DNA of 64,000 nt from Siminovitchia acidinfaciens (GCF_003605385.1 NZ_QYTV02000003.1:62001-126000); one strand, 5' to 3'. Positions 53,982-63,321 are shown, counted from the first letter of the stretch. Notes: generated from the letters alone by a model not told the origin. A program made the numbers and translations.

Positions 53982-56228
53982 GTGAAACAAACACTATTTA
54001 CTGCAGAGTGGAAAGAGATTTTCCGGAATAAAAAATTGTTAATACCTATTATCGCTGTGATGATGATCCCGATTTTATACAGCGGCATGTTTTTATGGGC
54101 ATTTTGGGATCCGTACGACAAATTGGAAGACCTCCCGGTCGCCGTTGTCAATAATGACAAAGGATCCGACTTTGAAGGGGAAGAATTGCGCTTGGGATAT
54201 GAGCTTGTAAATAAATTAAAGGACAATGATCAGTTCTCTTTCCAGGTTGTCACAAAGAAGGAAGGATATCAGGGGCTGGAAGCGCAGAAGTATTACATGC
54301 TGATTGAAATTCCTGAAAACTTTTCGGAAAATGCAACAACCTTGATGGATGAAAACCCGAAGAAGCTTGAGTTGAATTATGTACCTAATGAAGGATATAA
54401 CTTCTTGTCCGCACAAATAGGAGAAACTGCAGCCAAGGAAATCAGAGCGGCAGTCTCCAAGGAAGTGACTGCCACGTATGCGGAGACAATGTTTGATAAA
54501 GTGAAAGAGATGGCGGATGGATTTGAGCAAGCCAGTGAAGGGGCGAGTGAGCTTCACGAAGGTACAGTAAAGATCAATGAAGGATCGCATCGGCTAAAGG
54601 AGAGCTTAGGTCTGCTCGCATCAAAATCCATTGAGTTCCAAGATGGTGTGTCCCAAATCCAATCTGGTACAGGGGAGCTGGCATCAGGAACTGAAAAATT
54701 GGCAAATGGACTTGATCAACTGGCTGAAGGGCACAAGCAACTTGTGAATGGCGCAAAAGCGGCAACCCATGGATCCGAAAAATTGGCAGCCGGTTCCAAA
54801 AATATGAAAGAAGGGCTACAACAGGCGGAAAGCTCCATGGACACCATCATTTCGGGTACAGACCAAATCCATGACGGAACAGGGCAATTGGCTGAAAAAC
54901 TGAAACAATTCCAAGCTGGTACAGATTCTGTATCACAAGGAGCCAATCAATTGAATGCAGGCATTGTCCAGATGAAGGAACAACTAAATGGAATAGATGC
55001 CAAACTTGCAGCTCTTCCAATTCCCGATGAATTGAAAGCTCAGTTGGGCAAGGAAATAAAAGGTCAACTGCAGGAAGGGATTTCACAACTGGAAAGCGGC
55101 AGTGCTGAATTAGCGGCTGGAACGGATCAATTAAAAACTTCCGCCGGTGAATTACAAAAAGGCGCGGCCATCATAAGCGATAAGGTCGGTCAATTGAATG
55201 ATGGACAGAAGCAATTGAAATCAGGATTGGGGGAACTTGCCAGCGGGTCAGATGATCTTTTAAAAGGGGCAAATGAGCTAGCTGGCGGACAAGGCGAGCT
55301 GTTGAAAGGCATGTCCACTTTTGATGAAAAGCTGAATGAAGCCAAGTCCGGTGCTGCAGAACTGAACAGCGGAGCGAAGCAGGTGTACGGTGGCATGAAC
55401 AGCTTATCAGCAGGATCAAGTCAGCTTGGTGAAGGAAGCAGACAGCTGGCTGAAGGCTCCAACGAATTGGCGAATGGCACACAGAAACTGGATGACGGGG
55501 CCGCTGATATGAAAGAAAAACTTGGTGATGCGGCCAAGCAGGCGGGATCTGTCCATGCCGATGACCGGACATACGACATGATGGGCGAGCCGGTGGAAGT
55601 GGAAAACCACCCCATGAATAAAGTTCCGAATTATGGAACCGGATTTGCGCCCTACTTCTTGTCACTTGGTTTATTTGTAGGCGCCTTGCTTTTATCAATA
55701 GTTTTTCCGTTGAGAGAACCTGCGGGAAGGCCGAAAAACGGAGTATCCTGGTTTATGGGGAAATTCGGGGTTATTGCGATTGTGGGTGTTCTGCAATCGT
55801 TGTTGGCGGTCGTTGTCATGCTCTTCGGACTCGGAATTGAAGTAAAAAGTGTCCTTCTTTTTATATTGACAACCATCATTACAAGCTTGGCATTTGTAGC
55901 ATTAATCCAATTTCTTGTCACGCTGCTTGGCGATCCGGGAAGATTTATAGCCATTGTCATATTGATTTTGCAATTGACAACGAGCGCAGGTACATTCCCA
56001 CTTGAATTGATTCCACATGAGCTGCAATGGTTCAATGCATTTTTGCCAATGACTTATTCCGTTCAAGCATATAAAGCGGTCATATCAAGCGGTGATTTCA
56101 GTTTCATGTGGCATAACTTAGGCATTCTGTTCGGCTTCCTGGTCAGTTTTATGGCCTTAACGCTTGGGTTTTTCATTTACAAGCATAAGAGACAGTATGC
56201 AGTTGGACACACAGCTGAAGAGGCATAA
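53982..56228 (+). CDS. yhgE: YhgE/Pip-family membrane protein
   Basis: 748 residues: one N-terminal membrane segment (about 18-40), a large outside region with many repeats of an 11- to 14-residue G-x-x-x-L pattern (LASGTEKLANGLDQLAEG and similar, about 185-520), and five or six membrane segments at the C-terminus, where the protein resembles ABC-2 type permeases. Relatives include the phage infection protein of Lactococcus and ESX/type VII-linked YueB-like receptors. It starts with GTG after GGGGAG. It likely forms a unit with yhgD. Confidence 0.88.
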   Translation: MKQTLFTAEWKEIFRNKKLLIPIIAVMMIPILYSGMFLWAFWDPYDKLEDLPVAVVNNDKGSDFEGEELRLGYELVNKLKDNDQFSFQVVTKKEGYQGLEAQKYYMLIEIPENFSENATTLMDENPKKLELNYVPNEGYNFLSAQIGETAAKEIRAAVSKEVTATYAETMFDKVKEMADGFEQASEGASELHEGTVKINEGSHRLKESLGLLASKSIEFQDGVSQIQSGTGELASGTEKLANGLDQLAEGHKQLVNGAKAATHGSEKLAAGSKNMKEGLQQAESSMDTIISGTDQIHDGTGQLAEKLKQFQAGTDSVSQGANQLNAGIVQMKEQLNGIDAKLAALPIPDELKAQLGKEIKGQLQEGISQLESGSAELAAGTDQLKTSAGELQKGAAIISDKVGQLNDGQKQLKSGLGELASGSDDLLKGANELAGGQGELLKGMSTFDEKLNEAKSGAAELNSGAKQVYGGMNSLSAGSSQLGEGSRQLAEGSNELANGTQKLDDGAADMKEKLGDAAKQAGSVHADDRTYDMMGEPVEVENHPMNKVPNYGTGFAPYFLSLGLFVGALLLSIVFPLREPAGRPKNGVSWFMGKFGVIAIVGVLQSLLAVVVMLFGLGIEVKSVLLFILTTIITSLAFVALIQFLVTLLGDPGRFIAIVILILQLTTSAGTFPLELIPHELQWFNAFLPMTYSVQAYKAVISSGDFSFMWHNLGILFGFLVSFMALTLGFFIYKHKRQYAVGHTAEEA

Positions 56229-56233
56229 AAAAT

Positions 56234-56278
56234 ACGGAAGAAAAAGTCAAAGCAGGACTTTTTCTTCCGTTATTTTTA
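56234..56278. terminator. Bidirectional terminator
   Basis: GGAAGAAAAAGTC pairs with GACTTTTTCTTCC across a 7-nt loop, between convergent yhgE and the SCO1-like gene. Confidence 0.9.
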
Positions 56279-56279
56279 A

Positions 56280-56843
56280 TTAAAGTGCTGCCTTTATATC
56301 CTTAATGATCTGCTTAAATGGAACTTCTTTATCTCCGGGATAATCACCGATGATTTCACCATCTTTATTAAACAGGTAAAAGGTGATTCCGTGGATGACT
56401 TGGTCGTCATCCCGCGGTTTTTTTACAATGGTTTTGAAATTTTTTGGTACATAATCCTCGATTTCTTCCTGTGAATATCCTGTGAGAAAGTGCCATGTGG
56501 AGAAGTCGGCGCCAAAGGATTGGCCATATTGCTTTAAAACCTCAGGTGTATCAATTTCTGGGTCAACAGTGAACGAAACAAAATGGACATCTTCGAGGCC
56601 CATTTCCTTCACTTTTTCTTGTAGCTCGGCCATATTCATCGTCATCGGTGGGCATACCGTTGTACAGTTCGTAAAGACAAAATCGGAGACCCAGACCTTA
56701 CCTTTTAAATCTTCAAGCCCAAAAGGCTTCCCGTCCTGATCTGTAAAGTTAAAATCTTCAATGGGCGTGCCGCTTTTTTGCGACGAACAAGCGCTTAATA
56801 TGAGTATAAAAGATATGAAAATAACGGAAAAAATTTTTTTCAA
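56280..56843 (-). CDS. SCO1/SenC-family copper/thioredoxin-like lipoprotein
   Basis: 187 residues. The lipoprotein signal ends at Cys19 (LILSACSS). The thioredoxin fold has C60-T-T-V-C64 (FTNCTTVCPPMT) and the later H151, the three ligands for copper in Sco proteins. The family helps assemble the CuA centre of cytochrome c oxidase. The start is TTG 56843 with GGAGGG 6-7 nt upstream. Monocistronic; the neighbours are unrelated. Confidence 0.9.
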   Translation of the reverse strand: MKKIFSVIFISFILILSACSSQKSGTPIEDFNFTDQDGKPFGLEDLKGKVWVSDFVFTNCTTVCPPMTMNMAELQEKVKEMGLEDVHFVSFTVDPEIDTPEVLKQYGQSFGADFSTWHFLTGYSQEEIEDYVPKNFKTIVKKPRDDDQVIHGITFYLFNKDGEIIGDYPGDKEVPFKQIIKDIKAAL

Positions 56844-57070
56844 ATAAAACCCTCCAAAAAATCGCGCATTTGCCTCTATTATACCAATATATGCATTGCA
56901 TTGGCAGTAAACGGCCATTGTTCAGAAATAATTCATTTTAAATAAAACCTTGTGAAATTTTGCCAGTCAGACAAAAATGAAAGCACCACCTTATTGAGAG
57001 TAGCGGTCGATAGTGGTAATATCAATCGAGAAAGAAATCTATATGGAATGATAGAAAGGCGTGAGGAGTC

Positions 57071-58153
57071 ATATACCCTCTTATAAAGAAATTTTTATTT
57101 AAGTTGGACCCTGAGGAGGCGCATCATCGTACGGTGTCTGCGTTGAAGCTTGCCGAAAAATCAGGAGGAAATGGCTTGCTGCGTTCTATGTATCAGGTCA
57201 ATGATGAAAGCTTGGCCACAGAGGTCTGCGGCATACGGTTTCCAAATACAGTCGGGCTGGCTGCAGGCTTCGATAAAAATGCTGAAGTTTATCATGGCTT
57301 GTCAGCCATGGGATTCGGATTTGTTGAAGTCGGTACAATCACACCGCTTGCGCAGTCCGGAAATGAAAAGCCTCGACTGTTTCGCCTCGTTGATGACAGT
57401 GCTGTGATTAATCGCATGGGCTTCAATAATGAAGGGGCAGAGGCTGTAAAAAAGAATTTACATAACTATGAAGCAGCAGGAGTACCGATCGGCGTCAACA
57501 TCGGAAAAAATAAAGTCACTCCAAATGAAGAAGCGGCAAGTGATTATGAAAAGTGTTTGGATGCACTTTATCCGTACGGACATTATTTTGTCATCAATGT
57601 GAGTTCACCCAATACGCCTAATTTGCGTGACTTACAGGAGATAGAAAGCCTGAAACAATTAATTTCTTCCATTCAGAAGAAAAAGGTTGAATTGGAGGCA
57701 AAAGGTGCCGCGAACAAGCCGATCTTCTTAAAGGTGGCGCCCGATATGACAGATGAACATATGCATGATGTTGTGCGTGCTGCTTTGGATGAAGGGCTAT
57801 CCGGAATCATCGCTACAAATACGACTTTATCCAGGGAAGGGCTGGCATCCAAGTCTCATGTCGAGGAAGCCGGGGGTCTCAGCGGCCTTCCGCTAAAAGA
57901 CAGATCAACAGTCTGGATTAAAGAAATATATGAAGAAGTCGGTAATCAATTACCTATCATAGGGGTTGGCGGAATATTTACTGGCGACGATGCCTATGAA
58001 AAAATTCTTTCAGGCGCCAGTCTGATCCAGGTATATACTGGCATGATCTATGAAGGGCCAGGGATTGTAAAATCAATTAATACAAGACTGGTTGAATTGC
58101 TGAAAAGAGATGGTTTTTCAAATATTGGCGAGGCTGTCGGGGCTGGGCGTTAA
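57071..58153 (+). CDS. pyrD: Quinone-dependent (class 2) dihydroorotate dehydrogenase with apparent ATA start
   Basis: About 360 residues. Class 2 features: N-terminal helices for the membrane (YPLIKKFLFKLDPEEAHHRT), FMN site GLAAGFDKNAEVYHGLSAMGFGFVEVGTITP, and a catalytic Ser (S178/S179 in INVSSPNTPNLRDLQ) in place of the Cys of class 1 enzymes. It oxidises dihydroorotate to orotate with quinone. No ATG, GTG or TTG lies in frame upstream of TTG 57104. The conserved N-terminus begins at ATA 57071, with GTGAGGAG just before it, and TGA lies in frame three codons upstream. Either ATA is used, TTG 57104 gives a shorter protein, or a base is wrong. Confidence 0.82.
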   Translation: MYPLIKKFLFKLDPEEAHHRTVSALKLAEKSGGNGLLRSMYQVNDESLATEVCGIRFPNTVGLAAGFDKNAEVYHGLSAMGFGFVEVGTITPLAQSGNEKPRLFRLVDDSAVINRMGFNNEGAEAVKKNLHNYEAAGVPIGVNIGKNKVTPNEEAASDYEKCLDALYPYGHYFVINVSSPNTPNLRDLQEIESLKQLISSIQKKKVELEAKGAANKPIFLKVAPDMTDEHMHDVVRAALDEGLSGIIATNTTLSREGLASKSHVEEAGGLSGLPLKDRSTVWIKEIYEEVGNQLPIIGVGGIFTGDDAYEKILSGASLIQVYTGMIYEGPGIVKSINTRLVELLKRDGFSNIGEAVGAGR

Positions 58154-58161
58154 TTCAATAG

Positions 58162-58196
58162 GAGAGGAGCTGGCGTCAATTATGACAGCTCCTCTT
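58162..58196 (+). terminator. Terminator of pyrD
   Basis: AGAGGAGCTG and CAGCTCCTCT pair around a 12-nt loop, followed by TTGTTG. A second hairpin GCGCCTGT/ACAGGCGC follows at about 58240-58277 and looks like a fragment of the repeat family. Confidence 0.75.
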
Positions 58197-58317
58197 TGTT
58201 GTATTATGTATTGTAAGACCATATTAAAGCAACGCCCAGCTATGGCGCCTGTTCATCGATTAATGCATCGGCGGACAGGCGCTCCCGGTTTTGATTTTGT
58301 ATTATAACAGATGAGAT

Positions 58318-58343
58318 AAAAAAATAACCCCCGACGGCGGGGG
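58318..58343 (-). terminator. Terminator of yhfH
   Basis: On the minus strand CCCCCGCC pairs with the following GTCGGGGG and is followed by TTATTTTTTT. Confidence 0.85.
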
Positions 58344-58356
58344 AGGATATATCAAC

Positions 58357-58485
58357 TTATTTGAAATCTAAACACTTATCACATTTCGTACCATAGCACT
58401 CGTGTTGTTCTGATACGGTTTCTCCGCATTCTGTACATTTCTTTGGAGGTAAATTTTTAAAGAATTCTACTACGTTTTCAATCAT
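58357..58485 (-). CDS. yhfH: YhfH-type small zinc-ribbon protein
   Basis: 42 residues, MIENVVEFFKNLPPKKCTE then CGETVSEQHECYGTKCDKCLDFK, with Cys at 17, 20, 30, 35 and 38, a CxxC...CxxC zinc-ribbon pattern. AGGGAG precedes ATG 58485. Size, opening and location just before yhfI match YhfH of B. subtilis. Function is unknown. The upstream region has TTGACA and TACAAT 18 nt apart on the minus strand (about 58535-58566). Confidence 0.8.
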   Translation of the reverse strand: MIENVVEFFKNLPPKKCTECGETVSEQHECYGTKCDKCLDFK

Positions 58486-58634
58486 TTTCTTTTCCACTCC
58501 CTTAATTTTGTTATACAACGGTGCTTCGTTGTTTATATTGTATTATAACAGTTGATTTTGTGTCAATAGAAAATTTTATAAGTTTTAAAGAAACTATAAA
58601 ATTAGACAGGAATTTCTATTTGAACGACGATTCG

Positions 58635-58813
58635 TTATGTCTAGCTCCGACGGACAGGAGGACCTAGTGCCCACCGACGCACAGGAAGTGCTAGTGCAAG
58701 CGAAGCGCAGGACAAGGAAAGCTTCGACAGCGTTACATCGCACGAAGAAAAAGCGTCAGCTTTTTCGAGGATGTGGCGTCCTGAGGTGGCCAGGCGCCTT
58801 CCGCATTTCTTTA
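58635..58813 (+). repeat. Dispersed modular repeat, copy R11
   Basis: Begins TTATGTCTAGCTCCGACGGACAGG. It contains three tandem roughly 27-bp repeats (GACGGACAGGAGGACCTAG; GACGCACAGGAAGTGCTAG; GAAGCGCAGGACAAGG) and the AGCGTTACATCGCACGAAG body shared with R1 and R8, and ends GGCCAGGCGCCTTCCGC with the core hairpin missing. It lies about 65 nt before yhfI. Confidence 0.88.
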
Positions 58814-58880
58814 TATAAGCCAAAAAAAATAAATTTTAGTATAGTTATAGTTAAAGGTGAGATGAAAGGGAGTGAACAAG

Positions 58881-59615
58881 GTGGAATTGACAATCATTGG
58901 CTGCTGGGGGGGATTTCCCAAAGCTGGAGAAGCAAGCTCCGGATATTTGTTGACCCATGATGATTTCCATTTGCTAATAGATTGTGGAAGTGCTGTTTTA
59001 TCGAAGCTTCAAACCATCATTGATCCTGAAAAGCTGGACGGAATCATCCTTTCACATTATCATGCGGACCATACGGCTGATATCGGAGTAGTCCAGCATG
59101 CGCTCTATGTTGGAAAGTTCACCAATCAATATGACAGGACCCTGCCCATCTATGGGCATGGGCTGGATAAACAAGGGTTCAATCAGCTCACTTATAAAGA
59201 TGTAACCTCAGGGATAACCTATAAGCCTGAAGAAATATTACATATTGGCCCATTCCAGATTTCTTTTGTACAAACGCATCATTCAGTCCCCTGTTTTGCC
59301 ATGAGAATTGAAGCAGATGGAAAGTCGCTCGTGTATACAGGAGATACTTCATATTTTAAAGAACTGGAAAGCTTTGCAAAACAAGCTGACGTACTGCTTT
59401 GTGAATCGAACTTTTATAAAGGGATGGACGGCAGGGCTGCCGGACATATGACGAGTGAGGAGGCAGGAAATACTGCACGCCGGGCAGGTGTGGACAAGCT
59501 TATCCTGACGCATCTTCCTCATTTCGGGAAACTCTCCCAGCTTAAAGATGAAGCTGAAGAGCAATTCACAGGCGAGGTTATGATTGCTTCTGAAGGAATG
59601 CGTATAAAAATTTAA
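58881..59615 (+). CDS. yhfI: YhfI, MBL-fold metallohydrolase
   Basis: 244 residues. The metal motif is LSHYHADHTAD (H59, H61, D63, H64), with later HSVPCFAMRIE, VYTGDTSY and LTHLPHF. It resembles the RNase Z-like branch of the metallo-beta-lactamase fold; the substrate is unknown. GTG 58881 is chosen since GGGAG lies 8 nt upstream and the product then starts MELTIIGCWGGFP; GTG 58872 is within that site. Confidence 0.9.
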   Translation: MELTIIGCWGGFPKAGEASSGYLLTHDDFHLLIDCGSAVLSKLQTIIDPEKLDGIILSHYHADHTADIGVVQHALYVGKFTNQYDRTLPIYGHGLDKQGFNQLTYKDVTSGITYKPEEILHIGPFQISFVQTHHSVPCFAMRIEADGKSLVYTGDTSYFKELESFAKQADVLLCESNFYKGMDGRAAGHMTSEEAGNTARRAGVDKLILTHLPHFGKLSQLKDEAEEQFTGEVMIASEGMRIKI

Positions 59616-59693
59616 GAGAATGTTCAAAAGTCGCCAAATGATAAGCGGCGAAACTACTCGAAAGTATAACTTGTTATGGGCAATCGTTAGAAG

Positions 59694-59755
59694 CTTTTCT
59701 TTGTCCAGTTTCGATGGGCAGGACGTGACGCCTGTAGTCGACCTTCTGATTCGAT
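59694..59755 (+). repeat. Dispersed modular repeat, short fragment R12
   Basis: CTTTTCTTTGTCCAGTTTCGATGGGCAGGACGTGACGCCTGTAG: the end motif of one unit (CTTTTCT) joins the start motif of another (TTGTCCAG), as at the R2 tandem junction, followed by a fragment of the CAGGACGT module. It lies about 40 bp before lplJ. Confidence 0.65.
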
Positions 59756-59793
59756 AACTTTTTGACCACGCATTATAAAGGAGAGGAAAAATC

Positions 59794-60786
59794 ATGCTTT
59801 TTATTGATAATCAGGGAATTAAGGATCCTAGGATCAATCTGGCTATCGAAGAGTTTGCTCTAAAAAACCTCGATATTAACGATGACGGGTACTTGCTGTT
59901 TTATATTAATGAGCCGTCGATCATCATTGGAAAGAACCAAAACACAATAGAAGAAATTAATACGGACTATGTCGAAAGCAACGGTATTCATGTGGTAAGG
60001 AGGCTGTCAGGGGGAGGAGCCGTCTATCATGATTTAGGGAACCTGAACTACAGTTTTATTACTAAGGATGAAGGCGAAAGTTTTATGAACTTCAGGAAAT
60101 TTACGATGCCGGTAATTGAAGCATTGGAGAAGCTCGGAGTGAAGGCAGAACTGCAAGGAAGAAATGACATTCTTGTAGAAGGCAGAAAAATTTCCGGCAA
60201 TGCCCAGTTTGCAACTAGAGGACGGATGTTCACTCATGGGACATTACTGTTCGATTCCGAAATTGAAAACGTAGTATCAGCTTTAAAGGTGCGTAAAGAT
60301 AAAATTGAGTCTAAAGGAATCAAGTCGATAAGAAGCCGTGTAGCAAACATTTCAGAGTTTTTGGATGAACAAATGACTACCGAACAGTTTAGGGATATGC
60401 TGCTGCGATATATTTTTGACTGGCAGGATCCAATTCCGGAATACAAATTGACGGAAGCCGATTGGGAAAAGATCCATGAAATTTCTGAACAAAGATATCG
60501 GAACTGGGACTGGAATTATGGAAGATCACCGAAATTCAATATACAGCACTCCCATCGTTTTCCTGTAGGGCAGATCGAGTTCCGTCTGGATGTGAATAAA
60601 GGCCAGATCACCGATTGTAAAATTTTCGGTGACTTTTTTGGAATTGGGGATGTAAGCGAGATTGAAGATCGCCTTGCAGGAGTAAAATACGAAAGGGCGG
60701 AAATAGCAAAGGCGCTCGAAAATGTAGATATCCCGCATTACTTCGGAAACGTCACGAAGGATGAAATCGTAGAACTGATATATTAA
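59794..60786 (+). CDS. lplJ: Lipoate-protein ligase
   Basis: 330 residues. Motifs RRLSGGGAVYHDLGNLNYSF (about 69-88) and NDILVEGRKISGNAQ (about 126-140, Lys in GRKISG as the catalytic residue) identify the LplA/LplJ family; the C-terminal accessory domain is present. It attaches free lipoate or octanoate to E2 and GcvH domains through lipoyl-AMP. AAAGGAGAGG precedes ATG. The order yhfI-lplJ-lcfB matches B. subtilis. Confidence 0.94.
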   Translation: MLFIDNQGIKDPRINLAIEEFALKNLDINDDGYLLFYINEPSIIIGKNQNTIEEINTDYVESNGIHVVRRLSGGGAVYHDLGNLNYSFITKDEGESFMNFRKFTMPVIEALEKLGVKAELQGRNDILVEGRKISGNAQFATRGRMFTHGTLLFDSEIENVVSALKVRKDKIESKGIKSIRSRVANISEFLDEQMTTEQFRDMLLRYIFDWQDPIPEYKLTEADWEKIHEISEQRYRNWDWNYGRSPKFNIQHSHRFPVGQIEFRLDVNKGQITDCKIFGDFFGIGDVSEIEDRLAGVKYERAEIAKALENVDIPHYFGNVTKDEIVELIY

Positions 60787-60792
60787 AAGAAG

Positions 60793-60832
60793 GGTCACAG
60801 CCCCTAAAAAATAAGGGTTGTGACTTTTTTGA
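60793..60832 (+). terminator. Terminator of lplJ
   Basis: GTCACAGCCCCT pairs with AGGGTTGTGAC with one bulge, followed by TTTTTT. Confidence 0.87.
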
Positions 60833-60887
60833 ACTTTAATTATAATTAAAATTAGTAACGCATCATGAAATTTTTAACGCCAAAAAA

Positions 60888-60905
60888 TGAATGATCATTC
60901 ATTCA
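60888..60905. promoter_or_regulatory. FadR operator upstream of lcfB
   Basis: TGAATGATCATTCATTCA matches the B. subtilis FadR (YsiA) consensus TGAATGAMTANTCATTCA with both 7-bp arms perfect. It lies 15 nt before the lcfB start, where FadR would repress fatty-acid degradation genes until long-chain acyl-CoA is present. Confidence 0.88.
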
Positions 60906-60919
60906 ATAGGAGGACCGTT

Positions 60920-62437
60920 ATGAATTTAGTTGATAGTTTACAAGAGGCAGCAATTAAACACCGTGAAAAGGTTGCTTATTATTTCATGGATGAGGCGACG
61001 ACATTTGAAGCGCTGAATGTGTCCGTCAACAAGTTTGCAAGTGGGCTGGCTGATACAGGAATAAGAAAAGGAGATCATGTTGCCCTTTTGCTTGGAAATT
61101 CTCCTCATTTCATTATTAGCCTATATGGAATTATGCGCATCGGAGCGATAGCAGTCCCCATTAATCCGACTTATACCCCGTCTGAGATTGCCTACATATT
61201 AAAAGACGGAGATGTCAAAGCGGTTATTGCATTGGACCAGATGGTTCCTTATATAGATAAATTGAGGGAGGCAGTTCCCAAAATCGAACACTATATAATT
61301 TGTGAAACCGGCGCTCAATTAAACATAGAACTGGAAGCGTTTTCGGAAATTCTACATTCCGGAGATATTGATTTTAGGCCTGTACCTGTCAGCAGGGAGG
61401 ATACAGCTGTCGTATTGTACACATCCGGAACGACCGGAAAGCCAAAGGGTGCAATGCTGACACATGAAAATTTATATTCGAACGCGCGTGATATCCGCGA
61501 CTATTTAAAAATGGACAATGAAGATACGGTTATCACAACGTTGCCCATGTTTCACGTATTCAGCCTGACCGTCGCTTTGAATGCCCCGCTAATAAGCGGC
61601 TCTACCATGATTATCGTTCCGAAGTTTAGTCCGAAGGAAATCTTCCGCGTGGCCAAAAAATATAAAGCGACCATTTTTGCAGGTGTACCGACAATGTATA
61701 ATTTCCTGTATCAATATCCGGACAGCAATCCTGATGATTTTTCCTCCATGCGGCTTTGCATTTCAGGGGGAGCTTCCATGCCGGTTGCTTTGCTGAAAAA
61801 CTTTGAAGAAAAATTCAATGTTGTCATATCCGAAGGGTACGGGTTGTCGGAAGCATCCCCTGTCACATGTTTCAACCCGCTCGACAGACCGCGAAAGCCC
61901 GGATCAATCGGCACTTCCATTATCAACGTGGAAAATAAGGTAGTGGATGAATTTGGCAATGAACTTCCAGCCGGAGAGGTGGGGGAACTTGCGGTCCGGG
62001 GACCTAATGTGATGAAAGGGTACTATAACCTGCCCGATGAAACTGCCGCGGCTATCCGTAATGGTTGGCTGTATACGGGAGATTTGGCGAAAATGGATGA
62101 AGATGGATATTTTTATATCGTCGACCGCAAGAAAGACCTAATCATTGTCGGCGGCTATAATGTATATCCGAGAGAGGTGGAAGAGATTCTGTACGAACAT
62201 CCCGATGTTCTGGAGGCGGCAGTGATCGGGGTGCCCGACACGGAACAGGGGGAAGCGGTGAAGGCTTTTATTGTACCCAGGGATGAAAAGGCAGCTAAGC
62301 TGGAACCGCATCAATATCTTGCTGAAAGGCTGGCTCCTTATAAACTGCCTAAATCAATTGAAATCCTTGAAGAGCTACCGAAAAATTCAACCGGAAAAAT
62401 TATGAAAAGAGAGTTGAAAAAACGGGTTCTTCAATGA
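60920..62437 (+). CDS. lcfB: Long-chain fatty-acid-CoA ligase
   Basis: 505 residues of the acyl-adenylate superfamily. Motif [11 protein letters not shown] is at 167-177, with [47 protein letters not shown], and the C-terminal Lys in [13 protein letters not shown]. It activates fatty acids with ATP and CoA. ATG 60920 follows AGGAGG. A FadR box covers its upstream region, as in B. subtilis. Enoyl-CoA hydratase follows after a terminator. Confidence 0.93.
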   Translation: MNLVDSLQEAAIKHREKVAYYFMDEATTFEALNVSVNKFASGLADTGIRKGDHVALLLGNSPHFIISLYGIMRIGAIAVPINPTYTPSEIAYILKDGDVKAVIALDQMVPYIDKLREAVPKIEHYIICETGAQLNIELEAFSEILHSGDIDFRPVPVSREDTAVVLYTSGTTGKPKGAMLTHENLYSNARDIRDYLKMDNEDTVITTLPMFHVFSLTVALNAPLISGSTMIIVPKFSPKEIFRVAKKYKATIFAGVPTMYNFLYQYPDSNPDDFSSMRLCISGGASMPVALLKNFEEKFNVVISEGYGLSEASPVTCFNPLDRPRKPGSIGTSIINVENKVVDEFGNELPAGEVGELAVRGPNVMKGYYNLPDETAAAIRNGWLYTGDLAKMDEDGYFYIVDRKKDLIIVGGYNVYPREVEEILYEHPDVLEAAVIGVPDTEQGEAVKAFIVPRDEKAAKLEPHQYLAERLAPYKLPKSIEILEELPKNSTGKIMKRELKKRVLQ

Positions 62438-62470
62438 TCACGGATGACTTATTCCGTGATTTTACCTTTA
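62436..62470 (+). terminator. Terminator of lcfB
   Basis: ATCACGGA and TCCGTGAT pair around an 8-nt loop, followed by TTTTACCTTT. Confidence 0.82.
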
Positions 62471-62540
62471 AGTAGAGAGGTTTTTTAAAAGATATAAAGA
62501 AATATATTAAGGTGAGTAAAAACAAGGAAGGGGATCAACT

Positions 62541-63317
62541 ATGAAAAATATTCGGTTGGATGTACAGGATTTTATTGCGACTGTTACAATTAATCGTCCC
62601 GATTCTTTAAATGCCTTTAATTATGAAACGTTGTGTGAATTAGGTGAAACAGCTGAACTGTTAAAAACGGATAGAAATGTTCGACTGGTGATTTTTAAAG
62701 GTGCCGGAAAAAAAGCGTTCAGTGTCGGCGCGGATTTAAAAGAAAGGAAGACGTTATCTGAGCAGGAGGTTCGCCGCAATGTCCATAAGATCGGAGATGT
62801 ATTTCATGCAATTGAAAAGCTCCCGCAGCCGACTGTTGCTGCGATGAATGGTCACGCTTTTGGCGGAGGCATGGAGCTTGCCTTAGCATGCGATTTCAGG
62901 ATTGCGGTGAAAGAAGCGATGATGGGGTTGACGGAAACAAGTCTGGCGATTATCCCGGGGGCAGGAGGAACGCAAAGACTGCCGCGCCTGATCGGGAAAG
63001 CAAAAGCAATGGAGCTGATCTTGACTGCCAAGAGAATGACGGCTGAAGAGGCACATACATATGGAGTTATTACTAATATCGCGGAGCAGGAAGAATTGAT
63101 GGCAAAAGTGATGGAACTTGCAGCTTCCATACTTGCCAACGGTCCGATTGCCGTCCAGCAGGCAAAGTATGCTATCAAAACCGGAATGAACGCAGACCTG
63201 CAAACGGGGCTTGAGATTGAAAGAAAAGCCTACGAGCTTACAATCCCCACCGAGGACCGGCTCGAGGCACTCCAGGCATTCAGCGAAAAGAGGAAGCCTG
63301 TTTATCAGGGGAAATAA
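62541..63317 (+). CDS. Enoyl-CoA hydratase/isomerase family protein
   Basis: 258 residues of the crotonase fold. The oxyanion-hole segments are FSVGADLKERK (about 66-76) and HAFGGGMELALACDFRIA (about 101-118); the catalytic region has GLTETSLAIIPGAGGTQRLPRLIGKAKAMEL (about 130-162) with both Glu positions. It probably hydrates trans-2-enoyl-CoA in fatty-acid breakdown beside LcfB; exact substrate is not known. GGAAGGGG precedes the ATG. No FadR box was seen here. Confidence 0.9.
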   Translation: MKNIRLDVQDFIATVTINRPDSLNAFNYETLCELGETAELLKTDRNVRLVIFKGAGKKAFSVGADLKERKTLSEQEVRRNVHKIGDVFHAIEKLPQPTVAAMNGHAFGGGMELALACDFRIAVKEAMMGLTETSLAIIPGAGGTQRLPRLIGKAKAMELILTAKRMTAEEAHTYGVITNIAEQEELMAKVMELAASILANGPIAVQQAKYAIKTGMNADLQTGLEIERKAYELTIPTEDRLEALQAFSEKRKPVYQGK

Positions 63318-63321
63318 TATA

